Assembly (NCBI GenBank): GCA_027596075.1
Contig: JADGJC010000053.1
Span: 114,055 to 178,054 of the forward strand
Length of the DNA stretch: 64,000 nucleotides
Origin: Rhizophlyctis rosea
Lineage: Eukaryota; Chytridiomycota; Chytridiomycetes; Rhizophlyctidales; Rhizophlyctidaceae
Direction: 5' to 3'
The notes beneath the pieces were generated by a model. The model saw only the letters and a list, made by a program, of their open reading frames with translations, was not told where the DNA came from and made no database searches. This document shows positions 24,976-37,164 of this stretch, in pieces. Position 1 is the first letter of the stretch. The number at the start of each line of letters is the position of its first letter. The position numbers and the translations under genes are program-made.

Positions 24976-27398
24976 TGTACTGCTTTTAAATGTTTGAGCT
25001 GCCCGTTCCTGCTCATGTGGGACAACGGGATTTCGCCTTGGCATGCAGAGGTTGATTTTTTTGTCTTTGGTCGACTTTTTTGAATGACTGTTTGCACTTC
25101 GGTTGAAGTACGGTACTACGAATTGGATTGTGATAACCTAAACGCTTTCGTCAGCGGTCGATCATGTATCCCCAACATCGGAGAACCATGCAATAAGGAA
25201 TGAAAATGTTTTTGCTCTTCTCAAACACTTCTGAAGGCGAAGACAGTTAAATTAAATTACCCTTAAACGAAACCTATCGACGGGCCCGCATTATGAAATT
25301 CTTTCTTTCATAGATTGTGATGATCGTCAGCCGCCGACCTTATGCGGAAACCCGGCCGAGTTTGATGTTTTGCCTCATGATGAAAGTCTGTTAGCTTCTC
25401 TCAAAGGATGCGCGGCGGCTACCCACCAGATCTGACAAAAAGAAGATCGAAGGCTGGCTGGTAAGGGTGGTCGACCGAATACACTTACTCACTCGACCAT
25501 GCTTAACTATCAACGTCGGGGTTTGCATCAAGGGTCCAGGAGCTCGGAGAAAATTGAGTTTGACACTGGCGGACACATTGTTTTGGTGCAACAATCCAAA
25601 AAGCGACTTCAAGTCATCTTCAGGAATCGGAGTTGCCCATCTTGCTGGTATCGAACTGTGTGCGCTAACTTCATCACTTCGCCTTACAGTGCGGTGATGA
25701 AATGAAAGGCAAACCAGGTCGAGGCTCCTCATAGGTGTCGGGTGTGAACTGCGTGCTCCCGTCTTTTAACTGAATCAGTCAAAGCGAGGTGTGGGATTGT
25801 AATGAGCTCCTTGCGATGTTCTTACTTTTCGAACAAGTGAATGGATTACGAATATGGAATCTGCAGCTCTTCAAGATCATGCCAACAAAATTGGCGCAAA
25901 AGAAATCACCGCGGCTGCCTCAAGTATCCCAACTCTTCTCGTATCATGCAAGTGGCAACACTTGTATGCGGAGAAAACTGAAGCTTATCCAAAGCGTTGC
26001 GTGCTGGTATTGAAGCATCGAGCTGGGAGCTTTCCATTAACTCAATTATGTCACCTCAGACCTTCAAGCGCTCCCGAGCGTGCATTTGCATATGGGTGTG
26101 TTGCTGCCCGTCTCGTGGCTCATCGTGATCCAGCTAGAATTGTTATCATTCAAATGTGACTTGCGCCCATCTGCCTGCTACCCAGTCTGAGTAGTTGGGA
26201 AGGCTGCATGACATATAGGTGCTCTGCGAGCGATGCATATTTTTTGAACCTGTCGATGTAGTTAACATGTGATTGTTTACAAGACACACACCACACGTCT
26301 GCAATCCTTGGAAGGAAAATCACTGATCAAGTCCAAAAAGATAATCGCTGCGGACTGTCTCGCGAATATGAAACATCTTCCGCCGCATGGAGTTGAATGC
26401 TGCGGACTGTAGTAGGATTGACAAGAACACTGAATCGTTTCATTTGTCAATCTCCATGCAGGGTTTTCACGAAACCCTCATTGCTCGGCTGATATGTCAG
26501 GTTGGTGTGAGACACTGCTCAATTGAATAGGACAATATTGTCATAATTCAACAGTGGATCATTGCTTAGCAAGAAGGACATTTTCAAATTGTTCTATGAC
26601 CGTCACTGAGAGAGTTAACCCTCATCATGAATCGCTCCGCCGCGAGGTATTGTCTTGCCTCTCACTGATTACTTCAACTTCCCTCGTTGATCATTTTCCT
26701 CATACAAACTCATCAACCCGCTTCATTTATTTCAGTTGATGGCATGTGCCCGGAAAAAGGGAGTGGAAATTTGCTACGTGAAAGGTACAGTGCAAGCGTG
26801 CATTCGAAATGCAGCCTGTGCTTGACCAGTGATGCAGACGCGATCATGAGCAAAATATCTACGTGTCATTTCCTATGGTACTTCGTAATGCAGCTTCTAA
26901 TTTCCAGCGCAATTGCTGTAGGTCTATACAGACACCGCAATGCAAGCAAGATTTGGCGGAAACGAAATTGCCAATTCAATTCGGACCGCTGTCATAATCG
27001 ATGCGGCCACCACAGCAGGTCAAGAACATAACTACTTTTAACGATGGCTTTAGATGGCACATTGAAGGACATCCAGTGTCGAAACCGAAGATGGCACATT
27101 ACCGTGGCATCTCCACAGCGCAACATCATGTTAAACATGCACTCACTTCCAGAACAGAGCGGTGTTAGAGTGCCTCCTTCGCCTGTCATCTGTCAAAGAG
27201 TGAAAAAGAAGGTCAGTGTGATGCGGCCAGAGTGTCTGATTTGATGAGGCAAGGATCAGATTCAGGACTCGATTGAGCTTCGATGTCTGCAAACCCAAGC
27301 TGCAATGTATTACATCACAAGCCGCTCCACGGCATGGATCAGCAGTTGGAGATGCGATCAACGCTCCCCGTCCTATTTATACACACGAAAGAATACAT
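24976..27398. other. Intergenic stretch, no gene seen
   Basis: About 2.4 kb with only short open frames and no recognisable motif. The right end should contain the 3' UTR of the minus-strand esterase. Confidence 0.5.
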
Positions 27399-28853
27399 CT
27401 ACCACCCCAAAGTGTTCTGCAACTGCGACTGCAAAATCCCGGCCATCTTCTGCTGTTCCGCAACATTAGGATGCCAATCACATCCCGTCACACTCCCATC
27501 CTGAGTTCCGAAATCAAAGGTCGTCGTCTTGGCGTCTCCGAAGGTCTTGACAACATTTGCCAACCGAGTCTTGGCCTGAGTCAACGACGGCTCGCCAAGG
27601 AGGGGACCAATGGTAAGGAAAATATGAGCGTTAGGGTAACCGGCACGGATCTTCTTGAGGAAGGCAACGTAAGCAGTCTCATACGCAGTGCCGGGGTCAC
27701 CAACGGACCAGTCGTTCGTGCCGAGGTTAATGACGACAGCGTCGACTTGGGGTTTAAAGTCCCAAGTGGAACCACCAGAGGGGCCAAGGTAGGAGAAATA
27801 GATGGAGGGAACGAGAGCAGTGGTGTCACCGCCGTATCCGCGAACGATACCCCAGCCGCTTCTTGCGACCGTGCTGACGACGGCGTTCAGGGCCCGACCC
27901 GCAACGGCACCGTAGGTGGAGTACCAGGAGGAAGTGGCAACGGCGTAAGTGCAGGTTGTGCCGCCACCGGAGTTGTTTTGGACACCGAGGTCACCGTAGC
28001 CGGCGGAGATGGAGTCGCCGATGATTTCGATTTTGCGGGTGGGTGCTGTGGGAGGGGTTTTGAGGGTGCCGGTGACGACGCCGAGGTAGGTAGTCACTCC
28101 TTCGGATGCCTGATCAGATGTCAGCATACTCAGTCATTTGAGTGATACGACTTGATGAGACCTTACCTCATTGTCTCTGTAAAACTCAACCTTGTGGTCC
28201 GTGTTGGCCAAACCAGTAGCAAGAGTCAAAGTAGTGTCACCAGATCCGACAGGGCCAAGGCGCTTAGCGACTCCATCCACAACCGCGTAATAGTATTGCG
28301 AGCCTTGGTTGTTGATCTTGATAGCAATGGTGGAACCAGAAATGGTAGCGAGGAAACCAGACCCGGACCAGTCGAATTTGGGTTGAGCTGGGTTGGCGAG
28401 ATCGACACGACCGATGTAGGTAACGCCGGGAGTTCCGCTGCCGCCGGTGGGAGTTGGCGAGGGTACAGTGGAAGACCTGGTGGTAGTGGTCGTCGTCACT
28501 GCCCGCGTAGAGGTGGTGGTGGTACGAGCAGGAGTGGTAGTAGTGCGGGTGGTGGTGGTCGTTGGACGGACGGTGGTGGTGATGGTGCGAGTAGCGGTGG
28601 TGGTGGGTTGAGATGCGCCTGGAATGCACTGGGAATACCCTGTTCATTGGGAATGTCGATGAGTTGAACGCTGGGTGAAATCACTGTTTGGACAACTTTG
28701 ACTCTTACATTCATTGTAGAAATTGCAGGTGTACCCAGCCACACAAGCACTGCTTCCAGTGTACCCATTTCCACCACATTGGCCGTAGGCTCCAACCTGC
28801 GCAGAGGCTCCGGCGGCGAACAAGAGAAGAGAACCAAGTGCAACGACCTTCAT
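27399..28853 (-). CDS. Secreted acetylxylan esterase-like protein: CBM1 + CE2 SGNH domain
   Basis: Predicted extracellular carbohydrate esterase that removes acetyl groups from plant cell-wall polysaccharide while bound to cellulose. Exons 28853-28709, 28639-28167 and 28109-27399 give 442 residues with all phases closing. Order: signal peptide 1-18 (cut before QVGAYGQCGG); CBM1 at 20-55 with its four Cys and aromatic binding face, rebuilt across intron 1; a Thr/Ser/Pro linker to about residue 100; the CE2 N-terminal jelly-roll (GFLATISGSTIAIKINNQG); then the SGNH hydrolase with GDSISAGYG (nucleophile Ser239), GTND 336-339, and the Asp417-Trp-His419 catalytic block. The family uses a Ser-His dyad or triad, and both elements are present. 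The neighbour at 29.5-32.5 kb is also secreted and on the same strand, but unrelated. Confidence 0.93.
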
Positions 28854-29531
28854 TCTTACGAAATTCCAGTAATTTCAGCAAGGTGAGCAACGAGGGCCTT
28901 CCATCTTCCACCGTTTATATGTCTTTTGGTATGTCTTTTGGCATGACCTTGTGCAGAACCCGGAACAATTTTCAAGTAGCACAAGTCTGACTCTGGCATT
29001 GTGTTGTTCCCTCTTTGAGCTTGGGGTTCGCGCACTGGTAGGACAAATCTGAGGTGAAAAATCGCTACTGTCACACCACCCGGCCAGAAACCGCAAGTAT
29101 GACATGTTTTTGAACAGATTCGTCCGCCACAGAAGCACAAGATGACATTTCGGTTAAGTGCAACTCAACGGAGGTATCCATATTTGTTTCGTTATTGCCC
29201 CAAAAAGGTGGAAAGCTCCGTGAGTTTTGCCATCTTCCAAAACGTGTGGCGTGCGATGAATGAAGGCACAGTCACTAAAACTCTGGCCAGCAACAAGGGG
29301 TCTGACAGGAAATATGATGGCAGAATTTGAAGTCCGCGAACTGTCAAGCTGCTGCATATATGGAAGGAGAGTCAAAGGAATAACACTGAAATTCATATAA
29401 CTGATACACGACAATCACATAAAAAGCGAGTGCTAATAACTGGAACGTCCTGCGTCTAATGCTACATATTTCGCCTCGAACTTGATCACACCCTCCAGAC
29501 GGTGTCCTCATATCGATAATGCTCAAGCAGT
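28854..29531. other. Intergenic: promoter region of the CE2 esterase
   Basis: Separates two minus-strand genes: the downstream part of the LEA-like gene and the upstream region of the esterase. No further gene. A TATA-like TTATATG lies on the + strand near 28914-28920, but no specific element is assigned. Confidence 0.4.
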
Positions 29532-32498
29532 TCAAGATGTCACTTGAAGACTCAACTGAGCCAAGTTGGCACTTTGACCAGCAGTAGCTATGAGGTGAAA
29601 AGGAAAGTCAGAATCATCCTTCGGGACGCAAGGAACATGCAACTACTCACGATTATCTCCTCCGAAGCACTCAACCTTAACCGTTGCCCCATCCGAACCC
29701 TTTGGCACCGTCCCAATAACCTCCCTATACAACAAATCAACACCCTGCTCACTACCGCTCCGCCCCTGCCCACCAACATCAGCAGGAGTATCCAACAGAT
29801 TCATCAACCCGCCAACACCGGCACCACCTGCTACACCCCTGCTCGTGACCCACTCCACCCTCGCTCCACAAGCAGCAGTGGAGCTAGGATCAATCCCGAA
29901 CAAGCCCGAGATGTTGAATTGACGGTTATCGGTGTTGGAGTCTGGGAGCGTGACTTGCTTGAAGAAGGTGGTGTAAGGGCTGCCGTACGCGTTGATGGTG
30001 GGTGGTTTGGAGGATGGGTCGTAGGTGGGGTTGCCGGAAGTGACGGTGTAGGAGGCGAGAGGGTTGGGGTTTGCGTCTTTGAGAAGGTTTGCGGACCAGG
30101 TATATTTGACTAAGCCCAAGGGCGTCAAATTCAGGAAGCCTCGCTTGACTTTTCCGGTGGCGGCCTGCACACCCTCTGCAGCATGGGAAAATTCATCACC
30201 TACACCACCTGCAACGCCACCAACAGTATCAGCAACATTGTCGACGATACGGTTCAAAAAGCCGGTGTCGATATTCTCGTCCCCTTGAGCGACCCACTTG
30301 TTCCCTCGACGACGGAGTTTGGGGCGTTGTTCGGGAGGAGTCAATTTGATTTCCTCGGTTGCAGTTGGGGGTTTGGCTTGAGCCTGAGGAGTGGTGGGTC
30401 GGCGGTCGTTTGCACCACCGGCAGCCGGAGCAACTCGGGGATCCGCAATGCGTTCAAAACCCTCCAGGTTGAGCTTCCCTCCCGCCCCGGCCGTACGTTT
30501 CAATCCCTCAATAACAGTGTCTACCGCACGCTTACGCTTGTTTCCCAGCACGTTCCGTTTCGGCCTCAAGTCCGGGGGCAACAAGTCGATGGGAAGGTCG
30601 TACCCAGGTGGTTTCAAGGTTGGGTCGTGGTAGTTGGGAGTAGGAAGTTTACCCGCAGCTGCTCCCGCCCATTCCTTGGCAGTCTCCCCAGCAGACGCCA
30701 ATCCTTCTTTGACCGTGTCCGCCGCATCCGATGCCACATCCGCCACGACCTCGCCAGCGTCACCAAGAGCTTCCTTTACTGCACCAGTGGCAGCTTCAGC
30801 TGTTTCCCCGACTGAACGCGCCTTCAACTTAGCTTGCTCAGCAGCACTTTTGACTGCATCCGTCGCTTGTCCCGCAGCATCCTTAACGACATTCGTGGCA
30901 TGTCCCGCAGCATCTTGAACCACATCAGCAGCCTGTCCGGCAGCTCCTTTAACGGCATCCGTCGCCTGTCCCGCAGCACCTTTGATTGCATCCGTAGCTT
31001 GCTCAGCAACGTTTCCCGCCTCCGCAGCAACACCTTGCGCACGCTCCCACGCATAATCAACATACTCCTCAGCCGTATCAACAACCCTCTCCCCCGCAGC
31101 TTTAGCTTGCCCAGCAGCATCCTCCGCAACAACCTTCGCCGTCCCCGCAGCAGCCCTAGCCCTGGCTACACCCTCTTCCGCCGCCTCCCTCGCGTCCTGT
31201 ACGGCCCTCTTGGCTTTCGTATCCGCCTTATTCTTCACATCCCAATAAGTACCCTTCGCGGCCTGTGCTCCCCTGGAAGCTTGTTCAGCAGCTGCATCCC
31301 CGGCATTCCTGATTGCACCCGCTGCCGCGTGAGCGGAACGCAGAGCCCTTTCGCCGGCTTGTTGAGCTGACTGTTGGGCTGAGGTGGCGGCATCCGAAGC
31401 GGCAGATTTAAGGTGCTCGGCGGCGTCTGCTGCACTTGCTTTGGCTGCATTGGCCGCATCTGCGACTGTGTCTGTGATCGACCCGAGGGAAGAGGCTGCG
31501 TCGGATGCGGTGGAGACGACGGATTCCTTTGCTTGTTGGGCGTACTCTTGAGCTGAGTGTCCTGCTGATGCCGCTGTGTCACGGATGTTGTTGACGACTT
31601 CATCTGCTGATGGGATGGAGTCCTTGATTTTATGGAGGTCGTCTTGGACGTTTAGGTTTGGAATGGCATTGGTAACACCGCCAATGACTTGTTCGCCGGT
31701 TTCGACAGCACGTTTTCGGAGACCGTCGCTGTCGGGAGGTGGTTGGTGCAGTTCACCGCCAGCAGGGGGGACGAACTTTTCGCCGGCAGGCGCTCTACGG
31801 CGCAAGTGGTCGACAACGGCTTCGGGACCCTCAAAAGCGGGACCAAGGACATCCTCCGCAGCTTGCTTGGCGGCATCAAATCCGTCTGCAGCTTTTGCTT
31901 TTGCAGCTTCATAGGCCTGTTCGGCTGCTTGTTTTGCAGCATCAACAGTCTCGGCTGCAGCTTCGCCCAAACTTGTCGCGGCGGCTTGCGCCTTGTTGAC
32001 ATACCCTTCTGCGTCGGAGACTGCACGTTTGGCAAAGGATTCGGCGGTAGGAGCGGGAGCAGGAGGAGCTGATTCCGGGATATCAAGGGAAGGGGCGGGA
32101 GGGGCTGCGGCGTTTGTACCGAGATTGAGTTCGTCAATCACTTGCTTGCCAGAGCGATCTGCTTCTGCCTTCGCCCTAGCTTCATTAATTCTGGCTTGAA
32201 CATCTGGCGGGATATTTCTCTCTGCACCGAGGATAGCAGCAGGGTCCGGTGCGGGGCTGTTCTCGGAACGGACTTGTGGACCGGGTGGGCCCGGACGAGG
32301 AGTGACAGTTGTGACTGTTTTGGTGTCGATGATCAAGGTGCCTGGGGTTGCTGTACCGGACACAGCTCCTGCCGGTACGACGGTTGTGGCGGTCTTGACA
32401 TCGGATATGACGGTGGGCGTGGCTTTGTTACGGTGGATGAACGCGGCTTGAGATGAGGTCGTGAGGACGGCTAGGATCAAGGCCGGTGCGATACGCAT
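29532..32498 (-). CDS. Secreted Ala-rich LEA-like 11-mer repeat protein
   Basis: Two exons, 32498-29651 and 29587-29532, give 967 residues. The frame closes exactly and the 63-nt intron removes an otherwise early TAG. Residues 1-18 form a signal peptide (MRIAPALILAVLTTSSQA). Most of the protein is Ala/Lys/Asp/Gln-rich with 11-residue periodicity (units such as AGQATDAVKGA), the signature of group-3 LEA (LEA_4) amphipathic helices. Motifs like RKRAV and KRAV between blocks could be dibasic (kexin-type) cleavage sites. The last ~170 residues are different: Pro/Thr/Asn-rich with predicted strands (YTWSANLLKD...TFFKQVTLPDSNTDNRQFNISG) and two Cys, resembling a small extracellular beta domain I cannot name. 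LEA_4 proteins usually work inside cells in desiccation; secretion points to the wall or the spore surface. Function is inferred. Confidence 0.75.
30832..31008 (-). repeat. 33-bp tandem coding repeats (11-residue LEA units)
   Basis: Five to six consecutive 33-bp units within the LEA-like gene encode AEQATDAIKGA, AGQATDAVKGA, AGQAADVVQDA, AGHATNVVKDA, AGQATDAVKSA and AEQAKLKARSV. Units differ by a few substitutions with no length change. Confidence 0.85.
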
Positions 32499-34078
32499 GG
32501 TGAATGGTTGTCAACGCAATTGTATTTGATTCCCTCTAAAAAGTGTTTGAAGATCAAATGATGTTATTCTAGGATTCCAGCATGCAGCGGGCTCTGTCAA
32601 ACCTACCAAATTGCAACACACTGAATTGATGAGAGTGAAAGATTCAAAGCACTAACAATCCTTGATAAATGACGGTAGTTTTGAAGAGTAATTCGAGCAA
32701 AAGATGGCAGCAGAAGACCGTTCTGACAACCAGGAATATATAACTTTCGCCCACATGGGTGTCGTCATCATAACCACCAGATCTGAACACCCTCACGCGC
32801 CTCCCGTTTTGGGGTCTACAGATGTACATAAGCAAACAATCAATGTTCCTTTTGTTGCCATAGACGCAGTGCCATTATGAATAGGAGGCTGAGGGAAGCC
32901 CGATCAAGGGTCTGCTGGGATCTGCATTACTATTTGATTGACCAATGTTGCTGACAACCGATCAATAGTGTGGCATGGCGCAGCCCACGCACTACGAAAG
33001 TTATTGATCACTGCACATATCTCGATTGTAGATCTTGAGAGTTTTCAATTCTCTGCATGTGCTGAATAGCTCATTCGACGATGAGAGTACTGCAAGAGCG
33101 ATTGGTTGTCGCGTACTGCAGGATACGGAACGGCTGAGAAGCGTGGCAAAAATGGCTGGTATGTGCAGTAGTGAATCGAGGGCATATGAAGGGCAGTGCG
33201 TCAAGCAAAGCCATTGATAACCTTTTCAACATCTGCTCAAATTGCTCAGACCTGGACGCAATCAGCGATTGTTTCTTTCCGGTCTCCAACTGGTAATGAT
33301 GAATGCATGGTGATCTCTCCAATGCCATGGGCCGGAAGTGTTACGCACTCGGGGTGCAATGGGTGCAGCTGGGTTTGGTTACGAGATATGTCCTGTTTGC
33401 ATATGAATGCTTCCAAGGATGTGATGCGATGGAGAGGTCGAGGCTGAAAGGAAAACCCTGGCGTTCTGAAAGCCTCACCGGGATTATGTAAGCAATTGCC
33501 CAATGAGAGGCAATCCTTTGAACGTGATCGAGTTGCAGGTGCAACCTCCTTTCCACCTCCTCGTCTCCTTTCTCCCTGCCTGCAAGGGGAGAAGTTATGC
33601 ATAGTCGACGTGCTGTCAAGACATGCGGAGTGGAGTGGCTTTCGAGAATCCAGACTCAAAGATCGATTACCTGCTCGCTGCATTTCGATGCATCTGGGCT
33701 CGGTCCGGTCCAATCGTTCTGTAACCGCTTTGCAAACTGGAGTCTCCTTCGGAGACCGTCCTCTCCCCTTCTTTCTGGCCACACGTGGAACTGGCTCATC
33801 ATCTTCGGCGTCTATGTTGTTGCCGGTTCCAGTACACCGTGTTCACCGAAGGGGACAGCACCATTTTCATGGATGTCGAACTCTCGCAGCGGAAGCCTCC
33901 CTCCGAAGTCTCTGGGCGCACACGTGGAGCCTCATCAGTCAAAGGGAGACTGAGCCAGTATCCTGGGCTTTTAATGTGGAATCGTACGCAAACGCCTTCA
34001 TCATCACGCATTTGGACCTTGAAGCCAAGCCCTACATTCTGAGCATCAAGTGGAAAGTATTGTGCTGATGGCTGCAAT
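32499..34078. other. Intergenic between divergent LEA-like and HET genes
   Basis: About 1.6 kb serving as upstream DNA for both flanking genes. Open frames occur on both strands (for example 33496-34068 + and 33799-34386 -), but they overlap each other or the HET gene start and contain no recognised motif, so no gene is called. Confidence 0.4.
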
Positions 34079-36029
34079 ATGGGAATATACATACCCACAT
34101 TTGTCCCCAACTCTGCCCCGATAGGATTGTTCCAGCACTCTTCTGGGTCCACAAGAAGTAGGTCTAACAGCGGTATGATTGGAAACGGGAGCCTGTCCAA
34201 GAACGGGGCCGCTACCAAACGTGTGGCAGCCGACCTTCGTCCCGCCTCAAAATTGCTCCAAACCATCGATCGTTGGGGAAGTCCGCCAGACACCACAACC
34301 ACCTGTCCGTCTTGTGCAGTTCCAACTTCAGATGAAGCTTTCAAATCCATTCGCGAAAAGCTTGCTGGCGCCGACCTTAACCCCAACTACGTCGATAGTC
34401 AACGAAACCTAATCGAAACCCTAGTTCCAAACGATGCACCCCGCTCCTCAGACCAATTGCCAAAACGACTGTTCGACGTCCTCACCCTCACCAACATCAA
34501 AAGTTCTCACCTCTGCAATGAATGCCGTTCCACCGATTCCAAGTACATCATCGTCTCTCACGTCTGGGGCATGGGCACCACCTACCCAACCAGCAACTGG
34601 TTAGGCTGGGATATATACCTGGACGACGAAACCAAAATCTTCCGCGCCATCAACCTCGCTCTCCGTAACCGCATCCGGTACATTTGGATGGACATCCTCT
34701 GTCTCCCGCAAGGAGAGGGCAACCAGGGTCTCGTGTTGGAACGGTACCGTGAGATGCCGAAGATGGGAACATACTATCAAAACGCTGCCGCCTGTCTGGC
34801 GTTTTTGCAGAATGTTCGGGCAGGGGAGGCTCAGCTGCTGTATAACTGGTGTTTGGGTCGTCCGGGGCCGGTTCCTATGACGGAAATCTTGGGCATGGTG
34901 AGAGGGATGGTTGCCGAAAACTGTTTTACTTATCTTCGGGGACTAGATGATTTTAAAGAAGACGACGGTATCGGAGCGGTTAGCGCAGCAGTTGCACGTA
35001 TGGCGGACTGAAGGGTCTGGTCCTGAGGGGACGGAGGTGAAAAAATGCATCAACGCCCTTACTAGTTTACAAGGAAGGGAGGTGGGCGTCGAACTTACGG
35101 CAGCGAAGGCACGGGCGGCGGTTGCAGAGCGCAGGTATACCCATGAGGCCGACACACTCTACGGGTTACTCGGACTGTTTTCGTGGGGAGAACTCGTGAA
35201 ACCCGAATACGGCATTCCTTACAAGCTACAAGTGGTGAAGTTCACAGAACAAGCCATCAGGAATAGATACTATTCTCTCCTCCACTTCACGGGTCCTTCC
35301 GCCATCGAAACCCATGCTCGTTCCTGGTGCCCTGGGTCAACCGCCCCCTATGAACTCGCCAAGCACATGACGCCCTTCATCACCGAAAAGGTCTTGGATG
35401 TCATCCCTTCCGGCCTCGTCATCCCAAACGCTTCGACGTACCGCATCGAAACAGCTCAGCAAGTATTGATCGACCTGACATCCCGCATCGCCGTCGTCAA
35501 TGAAATGCTCGCCCGCCTATGCGATAAACCTGTCTCGGGAGTCCAGAGATGCCTCCTGTACACCCACGCCCTCCGCACCCTCTCCGACCGTGATCGCAGG
35601 AGCATGTTCGACGCAATCAAAGAGCACGAACGTGGCCGGGATGCTGATGCGGCGTATGACGATGCAAATTCAGATGTCCGACAAGCTTGGGGGGATATGA
35701 AGCAGCTTTCAGAACGGCTGCTGACTGAGACAGCTTGGGTGTGTGCCATTGCTCGATCGGGACATTCTGGGACTGGTCTTATGTGGTTGGCGCAGACAAT
35801 CAAGCACCCGGATACTGATTGGTACCTGGTTGTGTTTGGGGAGCAGAAACCGTTGGGTGCTTACTGTGTCGATTTCGGTGTGAGGTTTCCTACGGGGGAA
35901 ATAGCTAGTTTTTTGGTTGCGGAAGAGACGTCAGGAAGGAGTGGGCAGTTCCAGGGACGGCGAATCGGGATGGGACTGGGACATATGTGGCATTTGAATA
36001 CGAGGGAGGTGGATGCTGTTATTGTTTAG
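34079..36029 (+). CDS. HET-domain (heterokaryon incompatibility-type) protein
   Basis: Exons 34079-34897 and 34959-36029 are joined by a 61-nt GT-AG intron (gtgaga...ttttaaag) that restores frame phase 0 to phase 0, giving 629 residues. Residues 1-130 are Ser-rich and probably disordered. The HET core follows: YIIVSHVWG (157-164), YIWMDILCLPQG (201-212) and MPKMGTYYQNAAACLAFL (227-243). After the intron comes a long helical region with RRYTHEADTLYGLLGL, the usual 'D(r/k)..yallGl' segment that follows HET domains. HET domains trigger cell death after non-self recognition in filamentous fungi and are remote TIR relatives; whether this one does so is inference. No repeat or NTPase domain is attached. 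It lies tail-to-tail with the TIR-like/TPR gene, 1.1 kb away. Confidence 0.85.
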
Positions 36030-37164
36030 TTTGATAGCTGTTGCTCGAGATGCGATGCATTGGCAAGAGGGCTTTTGTTAGAGTTTACAGATGCGTACAT
36101 GCAAATGCGGTTGTATGTTCTCAATATGGAATGTGTGCTGATGATCATCATCATTTGAAAAGGCGCTCCGCGGAATCCTTCAACAGTCACAATCTTGCTC
36201 CAGAGTAACGTACAGCTGCTGAGAAGCAATATTCGCCACGGGAGGGAGTTGATGGCGTAGATTTGTAGGAACAATAAGCTGCCATATGTCATCGACTGTC
36301 GATGGGAAATATTCTAACCCGGTCTCATCGACAGCCAGCACAACCTTCTGCTGAGGTTGCTGATATGCTATGGAGCTAGGGCCAGGGCTCGGGAGGTTCT
36401 CATGCCATGTTGGGTGTACATGAGACGCTAGACGCATTCATTGAAACACCCTTTTAATATCCTGAAATATGCATCACATCGTATTACAGATACAAATACA
36501 TATATGAAACAGCGATAAAATGGTTTTGGATAAGCGTACGAATTGGCGCGGGAGGTGAATGACCTGGAAGGGACCGATATACAACTAGAACCCCCCCACC
36601 CCCGAAAAAAAAAAAACCAAAAATCCCCATCCCTCAATAATCTCCCATCCTGCTTTCATTAAGTCACTACTCCCATCCTGTTAGATGATACAAATCACAC
36701 ACGCTTCCCGCCCATTTTCCCCTGTGTATCGACTCCGACCGCCGCCCCTCTAAACCCCATTCGCGAGTACCAGATGGTTGTCACCCCACTCCATCTACTG
36801 CGTTCACAATGAAGCTTCTCAGCCTTTCTACCTTCCTCGCCATTACTGCCTCAACCTCAAGCAACTTCTATGCAACCATACTAAAAGATCCCAAAAACCT
36901 CCATCCTTCGCCATCTTCCCAGCTATTCCGACCGTCCAGCAGACCAAAATTTGCGAGTAAGTGGTGGACCTAACGCACTAGTTTGTGAAACCATGAGCGT
37001 ATACCGCGCGCTTTCCAGGACAGGGAAGTGTATTGTTGGGACGTAGCATTTGGACCGGGGGATGCGGGTTCGTAAGTGGTGGTGAATGGACTGGGCTGAT
37101 TGTGGGCAGGAGCGCCCTCCAGCCCTTCTGTAAGAGAACCTAGGCGCCCTTCATGGCTTTGACG
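36030..37164. other. Intergenic between convergent HET and TIR-like/TPR genes
   Basis: Shared 3' region. Contains a C7 run followed closely by an A12 run near 36590-36615. Only short open frames; no gene is called. Confidence 0.5.

Noticed and set aside
27273..28145. 290-codon open frame on the + strand opposite the CE2 esterase
   Set aside because: It is the antisense of a well-supported esterase exon pair with catalytic motifs; its Gly/Val/Arg-rich translation is a composition artefact.
29643..29651. TAG at 29643 as the end of the LEA-like protein
   Set aside because: The stop lies in a GTGAGTAG donor. Splicing to 29587 adds a beta-like tail and closes the frame at 29532.
30832..31008. 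CRISPR-like regular repeat
   Set aside because: The 33-bp periodicity has no spacers and is in-frame coding repeat (11 residues).
33496..34068. 190-codon + strand open frame just before the HET gene
   Set aside because: No domain, Ser/Arg/His-rich, and it cannot be joined in phase to the HET exon with convincing splice sites.
33799..34386. 195-codon minus-strand open frame over the HET gene start
   Set aside because: Overlaps the HET N-terminus on the other strand and shows no motif. The HET gene has domain support, so this is taken as a shadow.
34940..35011. Frameshift in the HET gene
   Set aside because: A 61-nt GT-AG intron explains the frame change precisely.
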